DNA from: an uncultured Bacteroides sp.
Lineage (GTDB): Bacteria; Bacteroidota; Bacteroidia; Bacteroidales; Bacteroidaceae
Length of the DNA stretch: 60,169 nucleotides
NCBI GenBank assembly: GCA_947646015.1
Contig: CANSEY010000024.1
Coordinates: 1 to 60,169 of the forward strand
Reading direction: 5' to 3'
The notes beneath the pieces were generated by a model, which did no database searches, was not told where the DNA came from, and was given only the letters and a program-made list of their open reading frames with translations. The position numbers and the translations under genes are program-made. Of this stretch, positions 52,563 through 60,169 are shown piece by piece (position 1 is the stretch's first letter; each line of letters starts with the position of its first letter).

Positions 52563-52594
52563 TTATCAACCTTCCCCGGACAAAGGAAGATTAA
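52563..52594 (-). promoter_or_regulatory. Hairpin in the rplM leader
   Basis: On the RNA, TTAATCTTCC pairs with GGAAGGTTGA (10 bp with two wobbles) around a 9-nt loop. It lies 48-79 nt before the L13 ATG. An autogenous L13 or S9 binding site is possible. Confidence 0.4.
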
Positions 52595-52641
52595 CTTGCT
52601 ATGAATTAATCTCTTATCCTTTTGAGATAATAATCGGCTTG

Positions 52642-52672
52642 CAAAAGTACGGCTTTTCTTTGAATTGGCAAA
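52642..52672 (-). promoter_or_regulatory. rplM operon promoter
   Basis: Minus-strand TTTG (52672-52669), a 19-bp spacer and TACTTTTG (52649-52642): exact consensus. Confidence 0.8.
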
Positions 52673-52849
52673 CTATTTCTGTCTTTTTTTGGATTTATCC
52701 GGTTGATAACGAGCCACAAGCTATCTGCCGTAAACAGCGCCCAACAAGACAAAAAAAGACTGCAGGCAACAAGCCACACACGATCAATGCTACAATACAT
52801 AATCGGCAGCTTGCTACCTGCAGTCCGTAAGTCGATCTTATAATCTGAA

Positions 52850-53338
52850 TTATCTTACAATGTCTTCCGGGAATTTGTCCGGCATCTCAATACGTTTCCA
52901 AGTCTCTTTATACCAGCAATTCAGTTCATTGCCATTCAGATCCTTCTCTATAAAATATTTAAGATGCAATACTTTATCATCAACGAGTTCGAAAGTAAGA
53001 ACATTATCCTGATTGTCGAGCATCGGCAAATGAATATTCTTTTCAATGCTTTCAGCGTATGTATGATCCGACAACTGCTCATAGCTACCATATCCCGTTA
53101 TAATAGCATCTGCTCCGGGACGAATCGTGAAATTCACAATTCTTCCATCGTCACTCAGTACTTTGAAAGTATTACTCGGTTTAAGTACACCCGGAGCATC
53201 CGGACTTTCTGAAACATAGTGGCACAATTGCCAGATTCCTTTCAGATTAGCTGGCTTAAAGTTAGCCTTTTGTGCCATCACATTTGTTACCGCAAACAGC
53301 ATCGCCGCCAGCATGGTAAAGAAATAAAGCTTTTTCAT
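52850..53338 (-). CDS. Secreted DUF4488-like small protein
   Basis: A 162-residue protein with a signal peptide (about residues 1-22, cut after VMAQ) and a compact lipocalin-like beta domain. The [17 protein letters not shown] opening and [18 protein letters not shown] closing resemble DUF4488 proteins of Bacteroidales. The role is unknown. A minus-strand TATATTTG (53389-53382) lies 44 bp before the ATG and is the likely promoter. It is downstream of asnS on the same strand, separated from it by a terminator. Confidence 0.8.
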   Translation of the reverse strand: MKKLYFFTMLAAMLFAVTNVMAQKANFKPANLKGIWQLCHYVSESPDAPGVLKPSNTFKVLSDDGRIVNFTIRPGADAIITGYGSYEQLSDHTYAESIEKNIHLPMLDNQDNVLTFELVDDKVLHLKYFIEKDLNGNELNCWYKETWKRIEMPDKFPEDIVR

Positions 53339-53381
53339 ATCTGTACGATTTTAGTTAACACTTTAATTCATCTGTCTGTCA

Positions 53382-53389
53382 CAAATATA
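53382..53389 (-). promoter_or_regulatory. -7 element of the DUF4488-like gene
   Basis: Minus-strand TATATTTG, exact match, 44 bp before the start; the -33 region is weak. Confidence 0.55.
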
Positions 53390-53429
53390 AAGATTTCTTT
53401 TATAAAAATAGCAATCTAAAGACATAAAA

Positions 53430-53461
53430 AAACTCGCATAATCAAAAGAATATGCGAGTTT
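53430..53461 (-). terminator. asnS terminator
   Basis: AAACTCGCATA (53430-53440) and TATGCGAGTTT (53451-53461) are perfect 11-bp arms around a 10-nt loop. On the minus strand a T-run follows. Confidence 0.85.
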
Positions 53462-53495
53462 CTTATCATTTGTATGAATATTCAGATATGATTCA

Positions 53496-54899
53496 TTAAA
53501 AATCGGCATTACGTGGGGTACGCGGGAACGGAATTACATCGCGGATATTAGACATACCCGTCACGAAGAGCAACAAGCGTTCAAATCCCAGTCCGAATCC
53601 GGAGTGAGGACAAGTACCGAACTTACGAGTATCCAGATACCACCACATATCCTTCATCGGAATATGCATTTCTTCAATACGCGTCATCAATTTGTTATAA
53701 TCAGACTCACGTTCCGAACCGCCAATGATCTCTCCGATTTTAGGGAAAAGTACATCCATGGCACGCACAGTCTTACCATCCTCATTCTGTTTCATATAGA
53801 AGGCCTTTATTTCCTTCGGATAGTCAGTCAGGATCACCGGACGTTTAAAGTGGTCTTCCACCAGATAACGCTCGTGTTCAGAAGCCAAATCAACTCCCCA
53901 GTAAACCGGGAATTCGAATTTATGTCCTTTGGCAACAGCTTCTTCCAGTATTTTAATACCTTCCGTGTATGGCAGACGGACGAAGTCTTCTTTAAGTACA
54001 CCTTCCAAACGTTCAATTAATCCTTTATCGAACATGTCGTTCAGGAATTTCACATCATCTGCACAGTTATCCAAAGCCCATCTCACACAATATTTAATGA
54101 ACTCTTCAGCCAAATCCATATTCTCCTGAATTTCGTTGAAAGCTACCTCCGGTTCAATCATCCAGAACTCGGCCAAGTGGCGCGGAGTGTTAGAATTTTC
54201 GGCACGGAAAGTAGGACCAAACGTATAGATTGCACCTAAAGCGGTAGCAGCTAACTCACCTTCCAACTGTCCCGAAACAGTCAAACTGGCTTGTTTGCCA
54301 AAGAAGTCATCATCATACACGATAGAACCGTTTTCATCTTTTTTCAGATCATATAGGTTCATGGTAGTCACCTGAAACATTTGTCCGGCACCTTCACAGT
54401 CAGACGCTGTAATGATAGGTGTATGAAAATAGAAGAATCCCTTTTCATGGAAGAATTTATGGATAGCAATAGCCATATTGTGACGAATACGGAATACTGC
54501 TCCAAAAGTATTGGTACGCGGACGCAAATGGGCTATCTCACGCAAAAACTCCATAGAGTGCCCTTTCTTCTGTAGCGGATACGTATTGTCACAAGTTCCC
54601 AGCACTTCAATTTCACGAGCCTGCACTTCAGCCTTCTGTCCGGCGCCTACCGACTCCGTCAACACACCGTTCACGCTCAGACAAGCACCGGTCGTGATTT
54701 GCTTCAGCATCTCTTCATCAAAGTTCGCCAGATCGACTACGACCTGCACGTTATTTATTGTAGAACCGTCATTCAGTGCGATAAAGTTAACTTGTTTGCT
54801 GCCTCTGCGGGTGCGAACCCATCCTTTCACATTGACCATAGCGCCAAAATCTTCGCGCTTCATCAGGTCGACAATTTTTGTTCTACTAATCTTTTCCAT
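53496..54899 (-). CDS. asnS: Asparagine-tRNA ligase
   Basis: The 467-residue class IIb synthetase has an N-terminal OB anticodon-binding domain (about 15-105, [19 protein letters not shown]). The catalytic core has [20 protein letters not shown], and motif 3 is [16 protein letters not shown], near the C-terminus [11 protein letters not shown]. The [11 protein letters not shown] stretch distinguishes AsnRS from AspRS. It ends in a terminator and follows the pseudouridine synthase gene by about 106 bp. Confidence 0.97.
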   Translation of the reverse strand: MEKISRTKIVDLMKREDFGAMVNVKGWVRTRRGSKQVNFIALNDGSTINNVQVVVDLANFDEEMLKQITTGACLSVNGVLTESVGAGQKAEVQAREIEVLGTCDNTYPLQKKGHSMEFLREIAHLRPRTNTFGAVFRIRHNMAIAIHKFFHEKGFFYFHTPIITASDCEGAGQMFQVTTMNLYDLKKDENGSIVYDDDFFGKQASLTVSGQLEGELAATALGAIYTFGPTFRAENSNTPRHLAEFWMIEPEVAFNEIQENMDLAEEFIKYCVRWALDNCADDVKFLNDMFDKGLIERLEGVLKEDFVRLPYTEGIKILEEAVAKGHKFEFPVYWGVDLASEHERYLVEDHFKRPVILTDYPKEIKAFYMKQNEDGKTVRAMDVLFPKIGEIIGGSERESDYNKLMTRIEEMHIPMKDMWWYLDTRKFGTCPHSGFGLGFERLLLFVTGMSNIRDVIPFPRTPRNADF

Positions 54900-54939
54900 A
54901 CAACTATTTTATATACATTATTATATATAGTAGCCAGAA

Positions 54940-54976
54940 GTCAGCAACCGGGAGTGACAAACGCCCGGTTACTGAC
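54940..54976. terminator. Hairpin between pseudouridine synthase and asnS
   Basis: GTCAGCAACCGGG (54940-54952) pairs with CCCGGTTACTGAC (54964-54976) with one mismatch and an 11-nt loop. The T-run is weak, so termination may be partial. Confidence 0.5.
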
Positions 54977-55005
54977 CACTGACTGCCATCTTCTAAATTC
55001 TTTTA

Positions 55006-56406
55006 TTATTCAAAAGATCCCATCCGGAGGAAGTTAACTTCCTGTTCTGTAAGATAACGCCACTCACCACGGCGCAATCCTTTTTTAGTCAGTCCGGCAA
55101 AGAATACACGGTCAAGTTTCACCACCTTGTAACCCAACGATTCAAATATACGACGGACGATACGATTCTTTCCGGAGTGGATTTCGATACCCACTTGATC
55201 ACGTTTCACCTCGTCAGAATAACTGATGGCATCCGCATGGATTTCACCATCTTCCAGCTGAATACCGGCTGCAATCTGGTCCATATCTGCCTTAGTCAGA
55301 TTCTTATCCAAATATACATGATAGATTTTTTTCTTCAGGTATTTCGGATGTGTCAGTTTAGAAGCTAAATCACCATCATTAGTCAACAGCAATACACCTG
55401 TTGTGTTACGGTCCAGACGTCCTACCGGATAAATACGCTCAGCGCAGGCCCCTTTTACCAGATCCATAACAGTCAGACGAGCCTGAGGATCATCTGAAGT
55501 AGTTACACAATCTTTCGGCTTGTTCAGCAACACATACACCTTACGCTCAATACTAACGGTTTCATCGTGAAACTTCACCACATCAGCGCGCTTGATCTTT
55601 GTACCCAACTCTGTAACAACCTCTCCATTGACAGAAACTACACCTGCCGTGATAAATTCATCAGCTTCACGACGAGAGCAGACCCCTGCATTAGCCAGAA
55701 ACTTATTCAGACGGATCGGTTCATTCGGATCAACAAATTGTTCTTTGTATTCAATCTGTTTTTTCTTACTGTATTTAGCATTCGGATCGTAATCCCCCGT
55801 ACGACGTATCGGACGTGAGAATCCCTGCGATCTGTTATCGTTATTGTATCTCGGACGATAGGGACGGTCACCGCCTTCACGATTGTATGAAGGACGTTGC
55901 GGACGGTCGCCATAGGAACGCTGAGGACGATCACCACCTTCGCTGTTAAAGCGCGGACGGTAGGGACGGTCGCCACCTTCACGGTTATATGAAGGACGTT
56001 GCGGACGGTCGCCATAAGAACGCTGAGGACGGTCACCACCTTCGCTGTTAAAACGCGGACGATAGGGACGGTCACCACCTTCACGATTATATGAAGGACG
56101 TTGCGGACGGTCGCCATAGGAACGCTGAGGACGGTCACCACCCTCGCTGTTAAAACGCGGACGATAGGGACGGTCGCCACCTTCACGATTATATGAAGGA
56201 CGTTGCGGACGATCACCATAAGAACGCTGAGGACGATCTTCACTATTACTATTAAATCTCGGACGATAAGGACGGTCGCCACCTTCACGATTGTATGAAG
56301 GACGACTGTATCCGCCTTCTCTGTTAAAACTTCTGTTACCATCACGGCCGGCGTCCGTATTCTCACTCTTGGAGTCTTCGCGCCATTCTTCGTTTTCTGT
56401 GCTCAT
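55006..56406 (-). CDS. S4-domain pseudouridine synthase (RluB/RsuA family) with long Arg/Gly-rich repeat tail
   Basis: The 466-residue protein has a disordered N-terminal part (about 1-220) made mostly of 34-residue repeats built from SYNREGGDRPYRP and GDRPQRSYGDRPQRP. An S4 RNA-binding domain (about 232-280, LNKFLANAGVCSRREADEF) and the catalytic domain follow, with the essential Asp in YPVGRLDRNTTGVLLLTND. Members modify uridine in 23S or 16S rRNA; RluB is most likely, but RsuA/RluE cannot be excluded. The normal core is about 240 residues, so this one has nearly doubled in length. It is downstream of purB on the same strand. Confidence 0.92.
   Translation of the reverse strand: MSTENEEWREDSKSENTDAGRDGNRSFNREGGYSRPSYNREGGDRPYRPRFNSNSEDRPQRSYGDRPQRPSYNREGGDRPYRPRFNSEGGDRPQRSYGDRPQRPSYNREGGDRPYRPRFNSEGGDRPQRSYGDRPQRPSYNREGGDRPYRPRFNSEGGDRPQRSYGDRPQRPSYNREGGDRPYRPRYNNDNRSQGFSRPIRRTGDYDPNAKYSKKKQIEYKEQFVDPNEPIRLNKFLANAGVCSRREADEFITAGVVSVNGEVVTELGTKIKRADVVKFHDETVSIERKVYVLLNKPKDCVTTSDDPQARLTVMDLVKGACAERIYPVGRLDRNTTGVLLLTNDGDLASKLTHPKYLKKKIYHVYLDKNLTKADMDQIAAGIQLEDGEIHADAISYSDEVKRDQVGIEIHSGKNRIVRRIFESLGYKVVKLDRVFFAGLTKKGLRRGEWRYLTEQEVNFLRMGSFE
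55846..56301 (-). repeat. Tandem 102-bp coding repeats
   Basis: Four full copies and a partial copy of a 34-residue unit (residues 36-187 of the pseudouridine synthase). Copies 2-4 have identical protein sequence; the DNA differs only at synonymous sites (for example cggtcg versus cgatca). The repeats also create long false ORFs in other frames. Confidence 0.85.
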
Positions 56407-56487
56407 TTTCTTATTCGAATAAAAATTAAACTTTTGGCCTCACGGCCTGATTTTAGACACTTATATTATATATAACAATAATCACCC

Positions 56488-57834
56488 TTAAATTCCCGTA
56501 TACGAATGGGGAGTAATTACTCTTAATTCTTTTTTGATTTCTTCGTTCACATCCAATCCTTCAATAAACTCCTTGATAGAAGTTTCTGTGATAGCCTGAT
56601 TCGTACGAGTCAGAGCCTTCAAGGCTTCGTACGGATGCGGGTAAGCCTCACGACGAAGAATAGTCTGGATAGCCTCAGCCACCACACTCCAGCAATTATC
56701 CAAATCACGATAGATAGCCGTTTCGTTGAGCAACAACTTGCGCAATCCTTTCAGCGAACTTTGAATAGCAATCACAATATGCCCGAACGGAGTACCTACA
56801 TTACGCAGCACAGTAGAATCTGTCAGGTCGCGTTGCAAACGTGATACGGGAAGTTTCACTGCGAGGTGTTCCAGAATGGCATTGGCAATTCCGAGATTAC
56901 CTTCTGCATTCTCAAAATCAATCGGATTTACTTTATGCGGCATCGCACTCGATCCCACCTCTCCGGCTTTTATCTTCTGCTTGAAATATTCCATCGAGAT
57001 GTATTGCCAGAAATCACGGTTCATATCGATCATCACCGTATTGATACGCTTCATGGCATCGAAGATAGCCGACAGATTGTCGTAGTTCGAAATCTGCGTT
57101 GTATATTCCTCGCGTTCCAATCCCAGTTTCTCTGCAACAAACTGATTTCCGAATGCTTTCCAATCATATTCGGGATAAGCCACATGGTGTGCATTATAAT
57201 TTCCGGTTGCACCGCCGAATTTAGCAGTTACAGGGCAAGCCTTCAAAGTAGCCAGCTGACGTTCCAGGCGATAAACAAAAACCATAATTTCCTTTCCCAA
57301 GCGAGTTGGAGATGCCGGCTGACCGTGAGTTTTGGCAAGCATCGGAATGGATTCCCATTCAGTAGCATACGTCTTCAACTGCGCAATCAGTTCTTCAATC
57401 AGCGGATAATAAACTTGCTCCAATGCTTCCTTGATAGAAAGAGGGATCGATGTATTGTTAATATCCTGCGAAGTCAGTCCAAAATGAATAAACTCTTTGT
57501 ACTCTTCCAATCCACCCAACTTATCAAACTCTTCTTTCAGGAAATACTCTACGGCTTTCACATCATGGTTAGTCACACTTTCAATATCCTTGATACGCTG
57601 CGCATCGGCTTCCGTAAAATTACGGTAGATATTGCGCAATGACTCGAACACACTCTTATCAATTCCCTTCAGTTGCGGCAACGGCAGTTCGCACAAAGTA
57701 ATAAAATACTCTACTTCCACCTGCACACGGTATTTAATCAACGCATATTCAGAAAAATATGCAGCTAAAGCTTCAGCCTTGCCTCTATATCGGCCGTCAA
57801 TCGGAGAGATGGCCGTAAGTAAATCAAGTTTCAT
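56488..57834 (-). CDS. purB: Adenylosuccinate lyase
   Basis: The enzyme acts twice in purine synthesis, cleaving SAICAR and adenylosuccinate to release fumarate. The signature SSAMPHKVNPIDFEN is intact, with TSQDINNTSIPLSIKEAL and KTHGQPASPTRLGKE. The frame is open to 57864, but the promoter -7 element (57862-57869) overlaps it, so the ATG at 57834 (MKLDLLTAISPIDGRY) is the start, giving 448 residues. It is a normal-length long-type PurB. Confidence 0.96.
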   Translation of the reverse strand: MKLDLLTAISPIDGRYRGKAEALAAYFSEYALIKYRVQVEVEYFITLCELPLPQLKGIDKSVFESLRNIYRNFTEADAQRIKDIESVTNHDVKAVEYFLKEEFDKLGGLEEYKEFIHFGLTSQDINNTSIPLSIKEALEQVYYPLIEELIAQLKTYATEWESIPMLAKTHGQPASPTRLGKEIMVFVYRLERQLATLKACPVTAKFGGATGNYNAHHVAYPEYDWKAFGNQFVAEKLGLEREEYTTQISNYDNLSAIFDAMKRINTVMIDMNRDFWQYISMEYFKQKIKAGEVGSSAMPHKVNPIDFENAEGNLGIANAILEHLAVKLPVSRLQRDLTDSTVLRNVGTPFGHIVIAIQSSLKGLRKLLLNETAIYRDLDNCWSVVAEAIQTILRREAYPHPYEALKALTRTNQAITETSIKEFIEGLDVNEEIKKELRVITPHSYTGI

Positions 57835-57861
57835 ATTGTCGTTTAGATAATTATCAGGCTG

Positions 57862-57869
57862 CAAAATTA
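57862..57869 (-). promoter_or_regulatory. -7 element of purB
   Basis: Minus-strand TAATTTTG, exact consensus, 28 bp before the chosen ATG; the -33 region is weak. Confidence 0.55.
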
Positions 57870-57932
57870 ACTCTTTTTCCTGAGTTATAAGGCATAAGGG
57901 GAGAGAAAGTTTGTATAAAAGAGACTAAAATC

Positions 57933-58050
57933 ACGATGAACGGCCAAAGGTGAACAGTCTTTAAACAATCAACGATGAACTACTTGCATTTTACCATCGT
58001 TGCAAGATAGTTCATCGTTGATCATTCATCATTCAAAAACCGTTCATCGT
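57933..58050. repeat. Nested inverted-repeat element
   Basis: Outer arms ACGATGAACGG (57933-57943) and CCGTTCATCGT (58040-58050) are perfect 11-bp inverted copies. Inside them a 20-nt arm (57969-57988) pairs with a 21-nt arm (58001-58021) with a single bulge and a 12-nt loop. All four arms share CGATGAAC/GTTCATCG. The element sits after the GH35 stop and before the purB promoter. Confidence 0.65.
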
Positions 58051-58055
58051 TTCAC

Positions 58056-59942
58056 TCAGCCCTTAAGCTTCATCAACACCGGTGTTTTCACTGTTTTCAC
58101 TTCTGTTTGAGGGGTTTCATTCAATTGTTCAAAGATAACAATCTTATTTTCACCCTTCTTCAGCCATACACCCGGAACATAGAGTGTTTGCTGAGGACCT
58201 ACTTTCCAGTAACGTCCGATATTAACACCGTTCACAAAAACGATACCCTTTCCCCAGCTTTCCATATCCATAAATGTATCTCCGACTTTATCTAACGTAA
58301 AAGTCCCCTCATAAAGCACCGGACAGCCTTTCAGCTTAGCCACTTCAGACGGTACATTTTTATGTGTATCAGCTTTCAATTTGGTCAAATCGGGCATTTC
58401 GTCCATCGGCAACTGATACATATCCCATCCGCCGACAATTTCCTTACCGGCTATCTGAACCGGGCTAATAATTCCCTTGGTATTATGTACGATCTCGCTA
58501 CCATAATTAATGCGTCCCATATTTTCAACCAGAATCTGCAGAGTAGCATTAAACGGCACCTCTATCTCCATGGAGTAGGTCTTGGTATTCCGATTCAACA
58601 CTCCTACCTGTTCACCATCCACATAAACAACGGCATAGTCACGCAACCCCGGAATTTCAAGTGTTCCGCTAATCGGCTGATTGAAATGACGAGTATACAA
58701 TACATATCCATACCCCTGATTCAATTGCTCAAAAGTCAAGGGAGTATCAGACGACACGGGTTTCTGTTTTTCTGCAAAAGCAAGCACATCCGCAACTTTA
58801 TTCAATTGAATAGAAGGTATTTCGATAACAGGATTAGGAGCCGGAGCTTCAGGAATTGTATATTTAACATATTTCTTGATCACATTGCGAATCGAATCAT
58901 ACTTTGGAGTTACCCAGCCTGCCTCGCTAATAGGAGCATCATAATCATAACTGGTCATATCCGGCTGAATATCACGCTTCTTATCATAATTAGCACCACT
59001 CGTAAAACCAAAATTCGTACCTCCATGCACCATATAGAAGTTGAAAGAAACATCATTTTGCAGATACTTCTCGGTTTGACGAGCAATCCCGGAAGCTCCT
59101 ATCTGCGGGAACGGCTCTGCCCAATGCGACAGCCAACCCGGATAAAATTCTGCAACCATATACGGACCTTTGCCGTCGTGATATTGATCAACCACTTTTT
59201 TCAAGTTCTCAATATCACTTTCGCCATTCGCCGTAGGCAAAGCTCCCGGAGTAGCCCCACCCTCAAAAAGCCAACTGCCATCAGAAGTAAACAGAGGTAC
59301 ATTAAATCCTGCATCAGCCAACTGCTGCTTGATTTTAGCATTGTAAGCGCGATGTTCTTCCAAAGGTATATCCTTACGCTGGGCAACGTATGAACCAAAT
59401 TCATTCTCACACTGCACCATTACAATCGGACCACCCTTTGTACACTGCAAACTACCGACCTCTTTATAAAGACGATCGATATACGCTTTTGTATATTTCA
59501 GAAACTCCGGATTATCTCTCCTGATTTCCATTCCTTTCACATTTTGCAACCACCAAGGATAACCACCGAATTCCCACTCGGCACAAACATAAGGACCGGG
59601 ACGCAAAATAACCATCATCCCCTCTTCACCTGCGGTTTTTATAAATTCAGCCAAATTCTTGTCACCTGTAAAATCCCATTTTCCGGGCTCCGGCTCATGA
59701 AGATTCCAGAACACATAGGTAGCCACTGTATTTAACCCCATACCTTTCATCATCTGCAACCGATGACGCCAATATTGATGAGGGATACGGGCATAATGCA
59801 TCTCACCGGAAAGAACAGGCGTTATCTTTCCGTTACGATAAAAATGTCCATTCTTGATTTCAAACGTAGATTTCGACTGCGAGAACACGCACAATGGCAT
59901 GACAGCCAACAACAAAAGTAAAAAAATCGATTTTGTTCGCAT
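58056..59942 (-). CDS. Glycoside hydrolase family 35 beta-galactosidase
   Basis: The 628-residue protein has a signal peptide (about residues 1-21). The catalytic TIM barrel contains SGEMHYARIPHQYW, TYVFWNLHEPEPGKWDF, the acid/base Glu181 in QCENEFGSY and the nucleophile Glu265 in MVAEFYPGW. C-terminal beta-sandwich domains follow (about 400-628), including GRYWKVGPQQTLYVPGVW. It should remove terminal beta-galactose from glycans in the periplasm. It has no polysaccharide-utilisation partners in this window. A partial -7 match (TTACTTTG, minus strand 59978-59971) lies 29 bp before the ATG. Confidence 0.96.
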   Translation of the reverse strand: MRTKSIFLLLLLAVMPLCVFSQSKSTFEIKNGHFYRNGKITPVLSGEMHYARIPHQYWRHRLQMMKGMGLNTVATYVFWNLHEPEPGKWDFTGDKNLAEFIKTAGEEGMMVILRPGPYVCAEWEFGGYPWWLQNVKGMEIRRDNPEFLKYTKAYIDRLYKEVGSLQCTKGGPIVMVQCENEFGSYVAQRKDIPLEEHRAYNAKIKQQLADAGFNVPLFTSDGSWLFEGGATPGALPTANGESDIENLKKVVDQYHDGKGPYMVAEFYPGWLSHWAEPFPQIGASGIARQTEKYLQNDVSFNFYMVHGGTNFGFTSGANYDKKRDIQPDMTSYDYDAPISEAGWVTPKYDSIRNVIKKYVKYTIPEAPAPNPVIEIPSIQLNKVADVLAFAEKQKPVSSDTPLTFEQLNQGYGYVLYTRHFNQPISGTLEIPGLRDYAVVYVDGEQVGVLNRNTKTYSMEIEVPFNATLQILVENMGRINYGSEIVHNTKGIISPVQIAGKEIVGGWDMYQLPMDEMPDLTKLKADTHKNVPSEVAKLKGCPVLYEGTFTLDKVGDTFMDMESWGKGIVFVNGVNIGRYWKVGPQQTLYVPGVWLKKGENKIVIFEQLNETPQTEVKTVKTPVLMKLKG

Positions 59943-59970
59943 GGTAGTATTAATAGGTTTATTGATGAAG

Positions 59971-59978
59971 CAAAGTAA
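59971..59978 (-). promoter_or_regulatory. Possible -7 element of the GH35 gene
   Basis: Minus-strand TTACTTTG matches TAnnTTTG at 7 of 8 positions and is well placed before the ATG. Confidence 0.4.
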
Positions 59979-60076
59979 AGAAATAAATCACTTTCCCGCC
60001 AAATTTCCCTTTGTTTTCTTTTAAAAAATAACTTGAATTAATACACCATTGTATCAGGTAAAGTACAGAAAAAGAA

Positions 60077-60105
60077 AATCCTTACAGAAATATTCTGCAA
60101 GGATT
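60077..60105 (-). terminator. Terminator of the tRNA-Val transcript
   Basis: AATCCTT and AAGGATT arms plus CAGAA/TTCTG form a stem with one mismatch and a 3-nt loop. On the minus strand T-rich sequence follows. Confidence 0.8.
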
Positions 60106-60115
60106 CCGTATAGAG

Positions 60116-60169
60116 TGGGCGTTGACGGATTCGAACCGCCGACCCTCTGCTTGTAAGGCAGATGCTCTG
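60116..60169 (-). tRNA. tRNA-Val (anticodon UAC), 3' part
   Basis: Read on the minus strand, the sequence shows a TCTGC/GCAGA anticodon stem around loop CTTACAA (anticodon UAC). A T-arm GGCGG-TTCGAAT-CCGTC and the acceptor 3' strand AACGCCC with discriminator A follow. CCA is not encoded. The 5' part (acceptor 5' strand and most of the D-arm) lies beyond the window. Confidence 0.9.

Larger units (their letters stand above)
52516..52849. other. Upstream region of rplM
   Basis: No supported gene. It contains the rplM promoter and leader hairpin (separate entries). The right part (52680-52849), before the DUF4488-like gene end, has no clear structure; a 98-codon ORF there looks like chance. Confidence 0.6.

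Noticed and set aside
52534-52830. 98-codon plus-strand ORF in the rplM upstream region
   Set aside because: It overlaps the rplM promoter and leader, has no promoter of its own and no recognisable product.
55846-56301. Possible CRISPR-like array
   Set aside because: The 102-bp units are contiguous and coding, without distinct spacers.
55707-56366. 219-codon minus-strand ORF overlapping the pseudouridine synthase
   Set aside because: It is a frame shadow of the 102-bp coding repeats; its Val/Ile-rich repetitive translation has no plausible start context or family.
58362-59393. 343-codon plus-strand ORF opposite the GH35 gene
   Set aside because: Antisense to a well-supported glycosidase; the translation resembles no family.

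Overview
The window looks like chromosomal DNA of a gut Bacteroides (fragilis/thetaiotaomicron-like; species not determined). Reasons: a SusC/SusD pair with an N-terminal STN domain on the receptor, FecI-type ECF sigma / FecR anti-sigma pairs, GH97 and GH35 glycosidases, FecR, DUF4488-like and M56 proteins of the Bacteroidales type, and many start regions preceded by the Bacteroidetes promoter pattern TTTG-(19-21)-TAnnTTTG instead of -35/-10 boxes. Shine-Dalgarno sequences are weak, as expected for this phylum. No rRNA, CRISPR array, prophage or intact insertion sequence was seen.

Layout. 1-10.4 kb, accessory: a small membrane protein, then a sigma / anti-sigma / SusC-SusD / lipoprotein / LamG-EEP-hydrolase locus that looks like a regulated outer-membrane uptake system whose only obvious enzyme is a secreted endonuclease/exonuclease/phosphatase-fold hydrolase. 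10.4-13.1 kb: a BlaI repressor and BlaR1/M56-type membrane peptidase pair with a palindromic operator on its promoter. 13.2-18.6 kb: a tricorn-like S41 protease, malate dehydrogenase and a membrane-anchored coiled-coil protein. 18.7-22.8 kb: a second sigma / anti-sigma / STN-receptor module in the unusual order receptor-sigma-anti-sigma. 23.4-28.4 kb: a TolC / HlyD / two ABC-2 permease export operon with no ATPase. 28.5-32.1 kb: a GH97 glycosidase and two secreted SGNH esterases. 32.3-36.4 kb: a second BlaI / M56 pair, the M56 protein carrying two TonB C-terminal domains, followed by a thioredoxin-fold protein.

36.4-44.3 kb is a compact minus-strand housekeeping run (mnmA, subtilase, xseA, xseB, ilvE, MBL hydrolase, trmB, mrp). 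A roughly 900-bp intergenic stretch and an uncharacterised ORF follow. 46.0-48.9 kb is a probable rex-FAH-ispF-phosphoesterase operon, divergent from a SUI1/YciH gene. 49.6-52.5 kb is the rplM-rpsI-rpsB-tsf ribosomal cluster with structured leaders. 52.8-57.8 kb holds a DUF4488-like protein, asnS, an S4 pseudouridine synthase with a long Arg/Gly-rich repeat tail, and purB. The window closes with a GH35 beta-galactosidase and the 3' part of a tRNA-Val gene.

The most interesting observation is that the tandem C-terminal domain of the first M56 protein (10.4-12.6 kb) matches the N-terminal domain of the thioredoxin-fold protein next to the second M56 protein (34.5 kb). The two BlaI/M56 loci therefore share an otherwise unrecognised envelope domain. 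Other leads are the ATPase-less exporter, an operator-like 13-bp inverted repeat at the blaI promoter, two related palindromes upstream of the exporter, a possible mutually exclusive RNA switch before rpsB, and a nested inverted-repeat element between purB and the GH35 gene. All calls come from reading the sequence and from family knowledge; no database search was run.
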